Source: Candidatus Aminicenantota bacterium (lineage in GTDB: Bacteria > Acidobacteriota > Aminicenantia > S016-38). From it: a stretch of 64,000 nt of DNA. The position numbers and the translations under genes were made by a program. The stretch covers positions 122,001 to 186,000 of the forward strand of contig JAMOUJ010000003.1 of assembly GCA_027068075.1 (NCBI GenBank), written 5' to 3'. Under the pieces are notes generated by a model. It made no database searches. It had not been told where the DNA came from and saw only the letters and a program-made list of their open reading frames with translations. Position 1 is the stretch's first letter, and each line of letters opens with the position of its first letter. Shown in pieces: positions 26,077-34,094 of the stretch.

Positions 26077-26239
26077 TACACTACCTCCAAAATGCGATTT
26101 TTTGGATTTCTCCAAATTTTTAAGGGGGCTCCAGGGAAGAGGCTCAATGGGACGGGGGGTTAAATACAGCGAAGCGAGGGAAGGGAAGTTTTCCGAGAAG
26201 CTCCGATAGATTAAAAACAAATTTCACAACTCAAGTATA
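26077..26239 (-). promoter_or_regulatory. Long leader of the RRM gene with hairpin and candidate promoter
   Basis: A TATACT -10-like element lies at 26239-26234 on the minus strand with only a weak -35, giving a leader of about 150 nt. Near its 3' end, 26116-26101 forms a perfect 6-bp hairpin closed by a GAAA tetraloop (TTTGGA-GAAA-TCCAAA), 15-20 bases before the ribosome-binding site. A long structured leader is what one expects of a post-transcriptionally controlled RNA-binding protein. No coding potential was seen in this gap. Confidence 0.35.
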
Positions 26240-26259
26240 CCACAGATCCCAAATTTTCT

Positions 26260-29200
26260 TCAGTTCTTCCCCAGTTCTTTCATTATTTCCTTCACCGCCA
26301 CTTCCAGTTGTCGGTCCTCTCCCCGACTTTCTTCCCCCAGGCGATAGGGCACGGGGATGTGGGGCGGACACCCGTTTCCCTCCATGTTGGTCATGCTTCC
26401 GTCGTTTACATACCACCCCCGGAAGGGAACCCTCACATAGGAACCGTCTATGAGAACCCGGGCACCGGTGGATATGACGGAGCCGTTGGTCCTCTCCCCC
26501 ACTATTTTCCCCCGGCGGAGGGTTCTGATGGCCCAGGAGAAGATTTCCGCATTGGAATAGGAACGGGAATTGGCCAGAACTATTATGGGGCTGGTCCAGG
26601 CGTAGAAGATCCTCCTGCCCTGGGGATAACCGGGTCCTCCGTCCCTGGGCACCGTTACGGCGTGGTTCCTCACCATCAGGGAGGCCAGAAGGTAATCGGT
26701 GGTCCATCCCCCGGGGTTGTTTCTCACATCTATCACCAGACCTTCCTTTCCGTGGGCGGCGGCGTAGAGTTCCTCAATAAACCGGTGGAAACTGGTGAGA
26801 CCCATGGCCTGAATGTGTATGTAGCCAAGACGCCCGTGGGAGAGTTTCTCCACCTTCCTGCGCCGGTCCTGGACCCACGCCCTGTATATCAACTCCCTCT
26901 GCTGGACTTCTGGTATGGTCTTAATTCTAAGGCCCATTACCCTGGACCCTCTCTTTATTTTGAGCAGCACCTCCTCCCTGTCCAGGAGAAGTTCGTAGAT
27001 GTTCTCCCCGGCGGTGGGCCTTCCGTCCACCTCCAGGATAACATCCCCCTCCATGAGCAGGGACTGGGGATAAGAACCCGGGGAATCAGGAAGAACCCTT
27101 TTGACCAGGATTCCCTCCCTCACGGGAACGAGAACGGCGCCCAACTCCCTACCCCTTTCCACGGAGTTTTTTCTGGGGGGCCTGCAATTGGTGTGGGAAG
27201 CCTTTAAATGCCCCTGCATTATGTTGAAGAGGTAGCAAAATTCCTCCGGGGTGGAGACCTCCTGGAAAAGGGGCCGAAATTTCTCGTATAAGCCCTTCCA
27301 GTCGGCACCGTGCATGTTGGGATCGTAGAAATAATCCCTGAGGGTCCTCCAGGCTTCGGAAAGTTTCTGCAGGTTCTCCGCCCTCACATCCACCTCCACC
27401 ATGGCCGAAAACCCCACGGTTTTCAGTTTTTTCTTTCCCACATCAAAATAGGAAGGCTTCCCACGGTTTATGAAGAAGAGTTTCTTTCTCTTTCCGTCCC
27501 ACACGGGTTTTCCTGAGAGTTCCTGGCCCCGGGTAAGCCTCTTTACATCACCCTTTATCCTATGGTAGGAGAAAAGGTCCCAGCCCTCCCGGGTCTGGGA
27601 GACGAAATAAACGGTTTTGCCGTCGGCGGAGATGGCCACCCCCGTCTCCCGGGAGGGAAACTCCGTTATCCTCCGCAGGCGGGTCCTTATACCCTCAAAA
27701 TCTATTTGAACCTTCACAGGACCCTTCTTCTCCTTTTTTGTGGAGTAGAACTCTTCCCAGTCCCGGGCGGTCCTGTAATCCGCCTCCCTGGTCAGGTAGA
27801 AAAACCAGGGGTCGGCGTTTCTCATTATCCGGTGGGATATGAAGGCGAAGAAGAGTCCGTCCGGGGACCACACCCCGCCGTAGTCCTCGTAGGGATGCAT
27901 GGATATGTTTACGGGCTTTGCTTCGGAGGAATTGAGGTCCACGAAGTAAATCTCCCGGTTGAAGTCGTTGTCGTCCCTGGAAAAGGAAAGGTAGCGGCCG
28001 TCGGGGGAAAAGGCCAGGTCGTAGGCGTTCCAGTAAGGGGAAACCAGTTTCTGATTCCTGCCGTCGGCGTCGGATATCCAGATGTCCCCCTTTCCCTTTA
28101 TAAAGGCCAGTTTGCTCCCGTCCGGAGAAAGGACCGGAGACCACTCCTCCTGGGGTCCGTCCACGGCTCTTTCGGTCCTGACATCAAGGCTTCTGGTAAA
28201 GGTCTTCCCATCGCCAGTCCATACATAGTAAATTCCCCGGCTTCCGCTTCTGTCGGAGACGAAGTAAATACGCTTTCCGTCCGGGGACCAGACCGGGGAA
28301 TACTCCCGCCAGGGGGTTCGGCTCAGGTTTACCGCCCTTCCTCCCTCGGCAGGAACCACGAAGAGTTCCCCGTGGAGGATAAAGGCCACCTCCTTACCGT
28401 CGGGGGAAGGGTAAATCTCCTCCACTCCCCTGGAAACCACTTCCTTCCTGTAGGTGCCCGAAGGAAGGTCTCCGGAGGCTTCAAACTCTATTTTCCGGGG
28501 CTCCTCCCCTTCCTTCATCCTGTAAAGCCATCCCCTGTGTTCAAAAACCACCGTGCCGGCTCTAACATCAGGATGAAGAACTTCCTCCTTCAGGTGGGTA
28601 ATCTGGACCAGAGTTCCCCGGGAGAGGTCCTTCTTCCAAAGGTTGAAAACCCCATCCCTGTCCGAGACGAAGTACACCCACCGCCCGTCCTGGGACCACC
28701 GGGGCCATTTATCGTTTCCCTCATAGGAGGTGAGCCTTACGAACTCCCCGCTTCCGACATCGTAAAGGTAAACATCCAGGTTGGCGGAGCCGTGATATCC
28801 CTTTTTCCACTCCTCGCTGGAGCCGTAGTTAAAGGCTATAAAGCGTCCGTCCGGGGACCAAACTCCAAAGGTGGAGAGTTCCGGCACCACCTGCCGGGGG
28901 GTTCCCCCTTCCAAGGAGACCTCGTATAAATTGTAATTGGCGTAGTGATAAGAAAAATCCCTGTTGGAATAGAAAAGAACCCGACGGCTATCCGGAGACC
29001 AACCGCTCACATAATCCCTGCTGTGGCGGTAGGTCAGCCTCACCGGAAGACCGCCCCGGGAAGGGATGACGAAAACATCGTAGGAGCCGAACCTGTTGGA
29101 GGAAAAGGCTATCCACCGCCCGTCCGGGGACCACCGGGGATATATTTCATCGGCGGGGGATGCGGTGAGCCTGATGGCCTCCCCCCCGGCGGTGGGAACC

Positions 29201-29322
29201 TTCCATATATCCCCCTGATAAGAAAAGGCCACCCACTTCCCATCGGGGCTCAGGGAGGGGTGTCTGGGTATTCCCAGGGAAAAGGCAGAAAGGATTAAAA
29301 CGAAGAAAAACAGCCGTCTCAT
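26260..29322 (-). CDS. Tricorn-like S41 peptidase with PD40 propeller and PDZ domain
   Basis: 1020 residues. A short signal sequence (MRRLFFFVLILSAFSLG) is followed by two seven-blade-like propeller regions rich in WSPDG repeats (for example SPDGKWVAFS, WSPDGRWIAFSSNRFG). A linker and a PDZ domain (LEVDGRPTAGENIYELLLD) come next, then an S41 core (GLVIDVRNNPGGWTTDYLLA) with the probable nucleophile in NSRSYSNAEIFSWA. Tricorn enzymes degrade short peptides; this one would act in the periplasm. The ATG overlaps the rdgB stop (TAATG). It is the last gene of the CtpA-containing string. Confidence 0.9.
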   Translation of the reverse strand: MRRLFFFVLILSAFSLGIPRHPSLSPDGKWVAFSYQGDIWKVPTAGGEAIRLTASPADEIYPRWSPDGRWIAFSSNRFGSYDVFVIPSRGGLPVRLTYRHSRDYVSGWSPDSRRVLFYSNRDFSYHYANYNLYEVSLEGGTPRQVVPELSTFGVWSPDGRFIAFNYGSSEEWKKGYHGSANLDVYLYDVGSGEFVRLTSYEGNDKWPRWSQDGRWVYFVSDRDGVFNLWKKDLSRGTLVQITHLKEEVLHPDVRAGTVVFEHRGWLYRMKEGEEPRKIEFEASGDLPSGTYRKEVVSRGVEEIYPSPDGKEVAFILHGELFVVPAEGGRAVNLSRTPWREYSPVWSPDGKRIYFVSDRSGSRGIYYVWTGDGKTFTRSLDVRTERAVDGPQEEWSPVLSPDGSKLAFIKGKGDIWISDADGRNQKLVSPYWNAYDLAFSPDGRYLSFSRDDNDFNREIYFVDLNSSEAKPVNISMHPYEDYGGVWSPDGLFFAFISHRIMRNADPWFFYLTREADYRTARDWEEFYSTKKEKKGPVKVQIDFEGIRTRLRRITEFPSRETGVAISADGKTVYFVSQTREGWDLFSYHRIKGDVKRLTRGQELSGKPVWDGKRKKLFFINRGKPSYFDVGKKKLKTVGFSAMVEVDVRAENLQKLSEAWRTLRDYFYDPNMHGADWKGLYEKFRPLFQEVSTPEEFCYLFNIMQGHLKASHTNCRPPRKNSVERGRELGAVLVPVREGILVKRVLPDSPGSYPQSLLMEGDVILEVDGRPTAGENIYELLLDREEVLLKIKRGSRVMGLRIKTIPEVQQRELIYRAWVQDRRRKVEKLSHGRLGYIHIQAMGLTSFHRFIEELYAAAHGKEGLVIDVRNNPGGWTTDYLLASLMVRNHAVTVPRDGGPGYPQGRRIFYAWTSPIIVLANSRSYSNAEIFSWAIRTLRRGKIVGERTNGSVISTGARVLIDGSYVRVPFRGWYVNDGSMTNMEGNGCPPHIPVPYRLGEESRGEDRQLEVAVKEIMKELGKN

Positions 29323-29915
29323 TATTGCTCCTCCTTCAATTTATCTAAAAGGAATCTCCTTAGACCTTCAAGCATCCTTCCCCTGTGGCTCACGGCGTTC
29401 TTTTCTTCCGGGGTTAGTTCGGCGAAGGTTCTACCCAGGGGTGGATAGAAGAAAACCGGATCGTAACCGAAGCCGCCCTCCCCCCTCATCTCCTGGGTTA
29501 TAATCCCATCCACCCGGCCCTCCCCCTCCCAGAGAACCTCCCCATCCCGGATCAAAACCCCGTAACTTACGAAATAAGCCCTCCTCTCTTCCCCCCGGGC
29601 ATCCTTCATGGCCTCCAGGAGTTTTTCTATGTTGGATAGGTCCGTTCCTCCGGTGGAAAAGCGGTGGGATTTTATCCCCGGAGCGCCTCCCAGGTAGGGA
29701 ACCACCAGGCCGGAATCCTCCCCCAGGACCAGTTTTCCGGGCATCCGGAGGGAAAGGCTGCGGGCCTTTAAGAGGGCGTTTTCCCTGAAATTCCTGCCTT
29801 CCTCTTTCACCGGTTGGTAGTGGGATGGAACCTCCACCGAAGCCACCCCTTCCAGGAAGCGGCTCATTTCCACGGCCTTGTGGGGATTGGAGGAGGCCAG
29901 GTAAATCTTAAACAT
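29322..29915 (-). CDS. rdgB: XTP/dITP diphosphatase (RdgB/HAM1)
   Basis: 197 residues. Hydrolyses dITP, XTP and related non-canonical nucleotides, protecting DNA. Seen: N-terminal KIYLASSNPHKAVEMSRFL, LVLGEDSGLVVPYLGGAPGI, GGFGYDPVFFYPPLGRTFAE and LTPEEKNAVSHRGR, the four family motifs. I chose the ATG at 29915, giving MFKIYLASSN; a TTG-type extension upstream to 29945 has no family match. It overlaps mgtC by 8 bp. Confidence 0.94.
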   Translation of the reverse strand: MFKIYLASSNPHKAVEMSRFLEGVASVEVPSHYQPVKEEGRNFRENALLKARSLSLRMPGKLVLGEDSGLVVPYLGGAPGIKSHRFSTGGTDLSNIEKLLEAMKDARGEERRAYFVSYGVLIRDGEVLWEGEGRVDGIITQEMRGEGGFGYDPVFFYPPLGRTFAELTPEEKNAVSHRGRMLEGLRRFLLDKLKEEQ

Positions 29916-30546
29916 TCTCCACCCTCTCCACGGACCGGAGTTCAAAAATCCTTGAGATTAATTCACCCTCCCGGGTAGTCGGAATTTCCACCATCATCTC
30001 CACCCGAAAAGCCTTGCCCTCCCGAACAATACCCAGGTCAAGAACCTCTCCCCCGGCATCGTCCACCACCCGGCGAAGGATGGGGATTTCCTTCCGATCG
30101 TTTATGTACACATTAAGGTTGGTCAGGGAGGTCTTCCTCACCATCCGGGCCTCCACCCCCCGGAGCACCGCCAGAACCACGAAGGCCAGAACCGTAAGCA
30201 AAACGGCCAGGTAATATTTTGAAAAACCCACGGCCATTCCCACGGCGGTGACGGCCCAGATGGTGGCGGCGGTGGTAACCCCGTGAACCGAAGCCCTGGT
30301 CCTTATTATGACCCCTGCCCCGATAAAACCCACTCCGGCCACTATCTGAGCGGCTATGCGGGAGGGGTCAAAGCCCCGGGCAGGCAAGGAAAGGGAGAGC
30401 ATTGCCATGGCGGTGGTTCCCATGGCCAGGAGAATGTTGGTTCTCAGCCCGGCGGGTTTTCGGCTGAGTTCCCTTTCAAGGCCTATTATTCCCCCCAGGG
30501 AACCCGAAAGAAGAAGTTTGGCCAGAATGGAAAGGACTTCCTTCAT
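29908..30546 (-). CDS. MgtC/SapB family membrane protein
   Basis: 212 residues. Four to five membrane helices with the MgtC core: SLGGIIGLERELSRKPAGLR, TNILLAMGTTAMAML, AAQIVAGVGFIGAGVIIR and GVTTAATIWAVTAVGMAVG. A C-terminal ACT-like soluble domain (about 140-212) follows. MgtC-type proteins are tied to growth at low Mg2+ and to F-ATPase regulation in pathogens; the role here is unknown. Start at the ATG (30546) overlapping the DivIC-like gene by ATGA; the longer reading adds a low-complexity, non-homologous stretch. Confidence 0.9.
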   Translation of the reverse strand: MKEVLSILAKLLLSGSLGGIIGLERELSRKPAGLRTNILLAMGTTAMAMLSLSLPARGFDPSRIAAQIVAGVGFIGAGVIIRTRASVHGVTTAATIWAVTAVGMAVGFSKYYLAVLLTVLAFVVLAVLRGVEARMVRKTSLTNLNVYINDRKEIPILRRVVDDAGGEVLDLGIVREGKAFRVEMMVEIPTTREGELISRIFELRSVERVENV

Positions 30547-30845
30547 TTTTTCTTTACCACCACCACGACCCTTTCTCCGGGCCTCTGGACTTCCAGTTCG
30601 TCCTTGGCGAAGGGCTCCAGGTCCCCGGGATGGGTGCTGAGCCACTCCACCTCCCGGCGTAGTTCCTCCGCCTCTCTCTCCAGTTTCCCTATGTTAATCT
30701 TCACTTTCCTAATCTCTCCCCGGGTTTTGAGGATCCTGGCCAGGTCCGCCAGGGTAACCCCCACTATAACCAGGGAGATGAGGACTATGACGAACACTAA
30801 GAAGACCTGGGACTTATCTCGCTTTTTTAAGGGCCTTTCTCTCAT
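30543..30845 (-). CDS. FtsB/DivIC-like septum formation protein
   Basis: 100 residues: a short basic cytoplasmic tail, one membrane helix (about 14-34, VFLVFVIVLISLVIVGVTLA) and a coiled coil (about 40-70, with KLEREAEELRREVEWLSTHP) followed by PFAKDELEVQRPGERVVVV, which matches the end of FtsB/DivIC proteins. These recruit the septal cell-wall synthase. Overlaps both neighbours by ATGA. Confidence 0.83.
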   Translation of the reverse strand: MRERPLKKRDKSQVFLVFVIVLISLVIVGVTLADLARILKTRGEIRKVKINIGKLEREAEELRREVEWLSTHPGDLEPFAKDELEVQRPGERVVVVVKKK

Positions 30846-32350
30846 CTGGAAAGGTAATTTAACGCCATTTTCTCGGCGGTTTTTCGGGCCTGGAGGGCCC
30901 TCTGGAAAACCCTGTCCACCTGAAGCAGAACCCTGGTTCCCGCCTCGGGTCCCCAGAGCACCGTGGCCAGTTCGTACTTTAACTCAAAGATTATGTCCCT
31001 TCTGGCCTCCCTGAATTCCTTTTCGCTCCAGGTGAGGCCGTTTTTCCTGCAGTAGTTGAGAAAATCCTCCAGCATGCTCCGGGTTATTTTCAGGGTATAA
31101 GGGGTCTCTCCCTTGATTCTGGAAAGGTTCCTGGGGGAGGACGGTCTCTTCCCCTTGGCAAAAAGGCTGGCCCAGCGGAAGAAGAGACCCTTTCCCCTCA
31201 TGCGGGCGGCCAGTTCCTTCAAAAGTTCGGGCTTTACCTTTAAATCCGGGATTATTCCCCCGGGCATCTTGTCGTAGTCCGGGGAATTGATCCCCCAGAA
31301 GTAGAGTATCCAGTTACCAAATGGTTTTTGTATGCAGCGGCCCGAGGGCGTGTAGTACTTGGCGGTGGTAAGGGCCATGGCCGAGTTGAAGGGAAGCCCC
31401 AGCAGAGTTTGAACCAATCCCTTTCCGAAGGTTTTGCTCCCCACGATAAGGGCCCTGCCGTTGTCCTGAAGGGCACCGGCCAAAATTTCCGAGGCGGAGG
31501 CAGAATAACGGTTGACCAGCACAGCCATGGGCAGATCCTCAAACTGGCCGTCCCTCTCCGCCCGGAAGGTCCTGAGTTTCGTCTGTCCCCGGCCCCTTAT
31601 GGAAACTATCACATGGGGTTTCTTCAGAAACAGGTCCGATATCTCCACCGCCGCCCTCAGGGCTCCTCCTCCGTTGCCCCTCAGGTCAAGGATGAGGTAT
31701 TTCATCCCCTGAGATTTGAATTTTTTCAGGGCCTTTACCAATTCTTCGGGGGATTTTATCCCGAAGGATGTAAGGGTTATGTAGCCCACATCCCCGGAGA
31801 ATATGAAGGAGGCCCTCACGGTATTGAGGGGTATCTCCGCCCTCTTTATGGTGAACTCTATGGGTTTACTGTACCCCTCCCTCTCCACCAGGATTTTAAC
31901 GGTGGTCCCCTTGGGACCCCGCAAAACCTTTACCGCCTCCTGGGGAGTGTAACCAATGAGGGATTTACCGTCGGCCTCTATGATGGCATCCCCCACCAGG
32001 AGCCCCGCCTTCTCCGCCGGGGTTCCCCGCAGAACCTGAACCACGGTTATCTTCCCGTTGATGGAGGTTATGCTTATGCCCAGGCCGTAAAACTTCCCCC
32101 CCTGGTCCTCCCTCAAGGTCCTCAGGGTGAGGGGATCCAGGAAACGGGAGTGGGGGTCCAGGCCCCTGGTCATCCCCTCCACGGCGGCGAAGAGCAGTTC
32201 TTTTTTCTTGGGTTTTTCGTAGGAGAAGGTCTTTATGTAAGCGTAGGCCTTGAGAAGCCGGCTCAACTGAGCCTTAAAAACATCCTCCCCCAGAAGGATT
32301 CCCCCCACCAGAAGGCTGAGGATGAGGGTAAAAATTGCTGCCTTTCTCAA
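30842..32350 (-). CDS. C-terminal processing peptidase (S41A, CtpA/Prc-like)
   Basis: 502 residues. N-terminal signal or anchor (AIFTLILSLLVGGILLG), PDZ domain (GLLVGDAIIEADGKSLIGYT) and S41 core LILDLRGNGGGALRAAVEIS. The Ser/Lys dyad lies in RYSASASEILAGALQDNGRA and GSKTFGKGLVQT. It cleaves periplasmic substrates from their C-termini. The C-terminal 130 residues beyond the peptidase core are longer than in minimal Ctp enzymes. Overlaps the DJ-1 gene and the DivIC-like gene by 4 bp each. Confidence 0.92.
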   Translation of the reverse strand: MRKAAIFTLILSLLVGGILLGEDVFKAQLSRLLKAYAYIKTFSYEKPKKKELLFAAVEGMTRGLDPHSRFLDPLTLRTLREDQGGKFYGLGISITSINGKITVVQVLRGTPAEKAGLLVGDAIIEADGKSLIGYTPQEAVKVLRGPKGTTVKILVEREGYSKPIEFTIKRAEIPLNTVRASFIFSGDVGYITLTSFGIKSPEELVKALKKFKSQGMKYLILDLRGNGGGALRAAVEISDLFLKKPHVIVSIRGRGQTKLRTFRAERDGQFEDLPMAVLVNRYSASASEILAGALQDNGRALIVGSKTFGKGLVQTLLGLPFNSAMALTTAKYYTPSGRCIQKPFGNWILYFWGINSPDYDKMPGGIIPDLKVKPELLKELAARMRGKGLFFRWASLFAKGKRPSSPRNLSRIKGETPYTLKITRSMLEDFLNYCRKNGLTWSEKEFREARRDIIFELKYELATVLWGPEAGTRVLLQVDRVFQRALQARKTAEKMALNYLSR

Positions 32351-32868
32351 ACTTCTTCCCCAAGGAATTTTATGATTTCCCTCATGTAAAAGGGAAGGTC
32401 CGCGGGACTGCGGGAGGTAATAAGATTTCCGTCCCTGACCACTTCCCGGTCAACGAAATTCGCTCCGGCGTTTATCAGGTCGTCCTTTATGGCAAAGAAC
32501 CCGGTCATGGTTTTGCCCTTTACCAGCCCGGCGGATATGAGGACCCATCCTCCGTGGCAAATGGTGGCCACCAGTTTTCCCTGGGCGTAAATGTTCCTTA
32601 CGAAGTTGAGAACGGCGGGATAACGGCGGAGCCTGTCGGGACAATAGCCTCCAGGGATGAGAACCCCGTGAAAATCCTTAGCATCAACCTCCTCTATGGC
32701 CAGGTCTGCCCGGGCAGGAAAACCCTTTTTCCCTTTGTAAACCTTTCTTTCCGGGGCCACCGCCAGGACTTCTACCCCCTCCTCTTCCAGTCTGAGTTTG
32801 GGATACCAGAATTCAAATTCGTCGTAGAGTTCCTCCAGCAAAAGGGCTACTCTCTTTCCCTGGAGCAT
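32347..32868 (-). CDS. DJ-1/PfpI family protein
   Basis: 173 residues, class-I glutamine amidotransferase-like fold. The nucleophile elbow LVATICHGGWVLISAGLVKG contains Cys104-His105, preceded by GVLIPGGYCPDRLRRYPAV, typical of PfpI/YhbO-type proteins (proteases, deglycases or chaperones; assignments in this family are disputed). I prefer the ATG at 32868, five bases after AGGAGG, over the GTG two codons earlier. It opens the gene string running to the Tricorn gene. Confidence 0.9.
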   Translation of the reverse strand: MLQGKRVALLLEELYDEFEFWYPKLRLEEEGVEVLAVAPERKVYKGKKGFPARADLAIEEVDAKDFHGVLIPGGYCPDRLRRYPAVLNFVRNIYAQGKLVATICHGGWVLISAGLVKGKTMTGFFAIKDDLINAGANFVDREVVRDGNLITSRSPADLPFYMREIIKFLGEEV

Positions 32869-32869
32869 T

Positions 32870-32898
32870 TTCACCTCCTGGCAGAATTATATTATAAT
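32870..32898 (+). promoter_or_regulatory. sigma70-type promoter of the leuD-dtd-trm112-GT9 operon
   Basis: TTCACC (32870-32875), a 17-bp spacer and TATAAT (32893-32898) precede GGAGG and the ATG at 32916. The A/T-rich sequence TTATATTATAAT is nearly palindromic, so a minus-strand -10 for the divergent DJ-1 gene overlaps it in the same 47-bp gap. Confidence 0.5.
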
Positions 32899-32915
32899 TT
32901 CACCCGGAGGTAAAA

Positions 32916-33440
32916 ATGAAGATATCCGGAAGGATATGGGTTCTCACCGACAGCCAGGGGAAGGTCATCCACGACATTGACACAGACCAGATTTACCACA
33001 ACAAGCACCTGGCCATCACCGACCCCAAAGAAATGGGGAAGTACGCCCTGGGAAACCTTGAGGGCTGGGAAGACTTCCCCCAAAAGGCCCAGCCCGGGGA
33101 CATAATTTTCGCCGGAAAGAACTTCGGAGCGGGATCCTCCCGTCAGCACGCGGTGGACTGCTTTAAGGCCCTGGGGATTGGGGCCATCGTGGCGGAGTCC
33201 TTCGGAGCCATTTACAAAAGAAACGCCATAAATTCTGCCCTGGCCATAGTGGAGTTTCCCGGCCTTTCAAAACTCGTAGAGGAGGGGGAATTCGCCTCCG
33301 GTCACCGGGTGGAGATAGACCTCGCCACCGGGAAAATAAAAAACCTCACCACCGGCAAAGAATTTCGGGCAAAACCCGCATCCCGGGTTCAGATGGAAAT
33401 CCTTAAGGCCGGGGGATTGTTCGCCTACGGCAAGGGATGA
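32916..33440 (+). CDS. LeuD/aconitase-family small subunit
   Basis: 174 residues, swivel domain of the 3-isopropylmalate dehydratase type. Seen: HDIDTDQIYHNKHLAITDPK, GKNFGAGSSRQHAVDCFKAL and AESFGAIYKRNAINSALAIV. The usual GSSREHA is GSSRQHA here. The catalytic large subunit (LeuC or HacA) is not nearby, so whether it serves leucine synthesis, homoaconitate chemistry or another C-C rearrangement cannot be decided. First gene of a four-gene string with dtd next by ATGA. Confidence 0.85.
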   Translation: MKISGRIWVLTDSQGKVIHDIDTDQIYHNKHLAITDPKEMGKYALGNLEGWEDFPQKAQPGDIIFAGKNFGAGSSRQHAVDCFKALGIGAIVAESFGAIYKRNAINSALAIVEFPGLSKLVEEGEFASGHRVEIDLATGKIKNLTTGKEFRAKPASRVQMEILKAGGLFAYGKG

Positions 33441-33895
33441 GGGCGGTAATTCAAAGGGTGCTTCAGGCCCAGGTGAAGGTGGAGGGAAGGGTCCGGGGCA
33501 AAATCGGCAGGGGGTTGGTGGTCTTAGCCGCAGTAGAAAGGGGCGACGGCCCCCGGGAAATGGAATTCCTGGTAAAAAAGGTGGCGGAGTTAAGGATATT
33601 TGAAGACCAGGAGGGGAAAATGAACCTTTCCCTGCTGGACATAGGAGGGGAAGTGCTCCTGGTCTCCCAGTTTACCCTGGCCGCCAGGATAAAAAAGGGA
33701 AGGCGACCTTCCTTTTCCAGGGCAGAGGAACCGGAAAGGGCGAAGAAGATGCTGGAGGAGGCGGCGGAGGCCTGGAGAAAAATGGGATTAAAGGTGGAGG
33801 AGGGAGTCTTCGGGGCGAAAATGGAGGTGAGCCTCGTAAATTACGGCCCCGTCACCATCATCCTTGATAGACAGTACGGAGGGGAAAATGATTGA
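33437..33895 (+). CDS. dtd: D-aminoacyl-tRNA deacylase
   Basis: 152 residues, normal length. Removes D-amino acids wrongly attached to tRNA. Family motifs: start MRAVIQRVLQAQVKVEGRV, catalytic LLVSQFTLAARIKKGRRPSF, and the cross-subunit GP motif in SLVNYGPVTIIL. The residue before GPVT is tyrosine where most have aspartate or asparagine. Overlaps leuD by 4 bp and trm112 by 8 bp. Confidence 0.95.
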   Translation: MRAVIQRVLQAQVKVEGRVRGKIGRGLVVLAAVERGDGPREMEFLVKKVAELRIFEDQEGKMNLSLLDIGGEVLLVSQFTLAARIKKGRRPSFSRAEEPERAKKMLEEAAEAWRKMGLKVEEGVFGAKMEVSLVNYGPVTIILDRQYGGEND

Positions 33896-34094
33896 CAAGG
33901 AACTCCTGGAGGTTCTGGCCTGTCCGGTTTGCAAGGAGCCCGTGGAGCCCACCCCGGACGGAAAGGGCCTCAAATGCGTAAAGTGCGGAAGGATATACCC
34001 CATAAGGGAAGGAATCCCCATTATGTTGGAAGAGGAAGCCTATTTTGAAGGAGAGGAAAAAACTTCTTCTTCTGAGGCCGAGGAAACTGGGTGA
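33888..34094 (+). CDS. Trm112/YcaR-like zinc-ribbon protein
   Basis: 68 residues. The Trm112-family start KELLEVLACPVCKEPVEP, a second CVKCGRIYPIREGIPIML and an acidic tail are visible; the two CxxC pairs bind one zinc. In eukaryotes Trm112 activates methyltransferases; bacterial YcaR-type copies often lie near lipid A or LPS genes, as here beside a GT9 enzyme. The ATG at 33888 overlaps dtd by 8 bp; the gene overlaps the GT9 gene by 50 bp. Confidence 0.87.
   Translation: MIDKELLEVLACPVCKEPVEPTPDGKGLKCVKCGRIYPIREGIPIMLEEEAYFEGEEKTSSSEAEETG

Noticed and set aside
26077-26220. N-terminal extension of the RRM protein by 48 residues
   Set aside because: The added sequence matches no RRM protein and the ATG at 26076 has a well-placed GGAGG.
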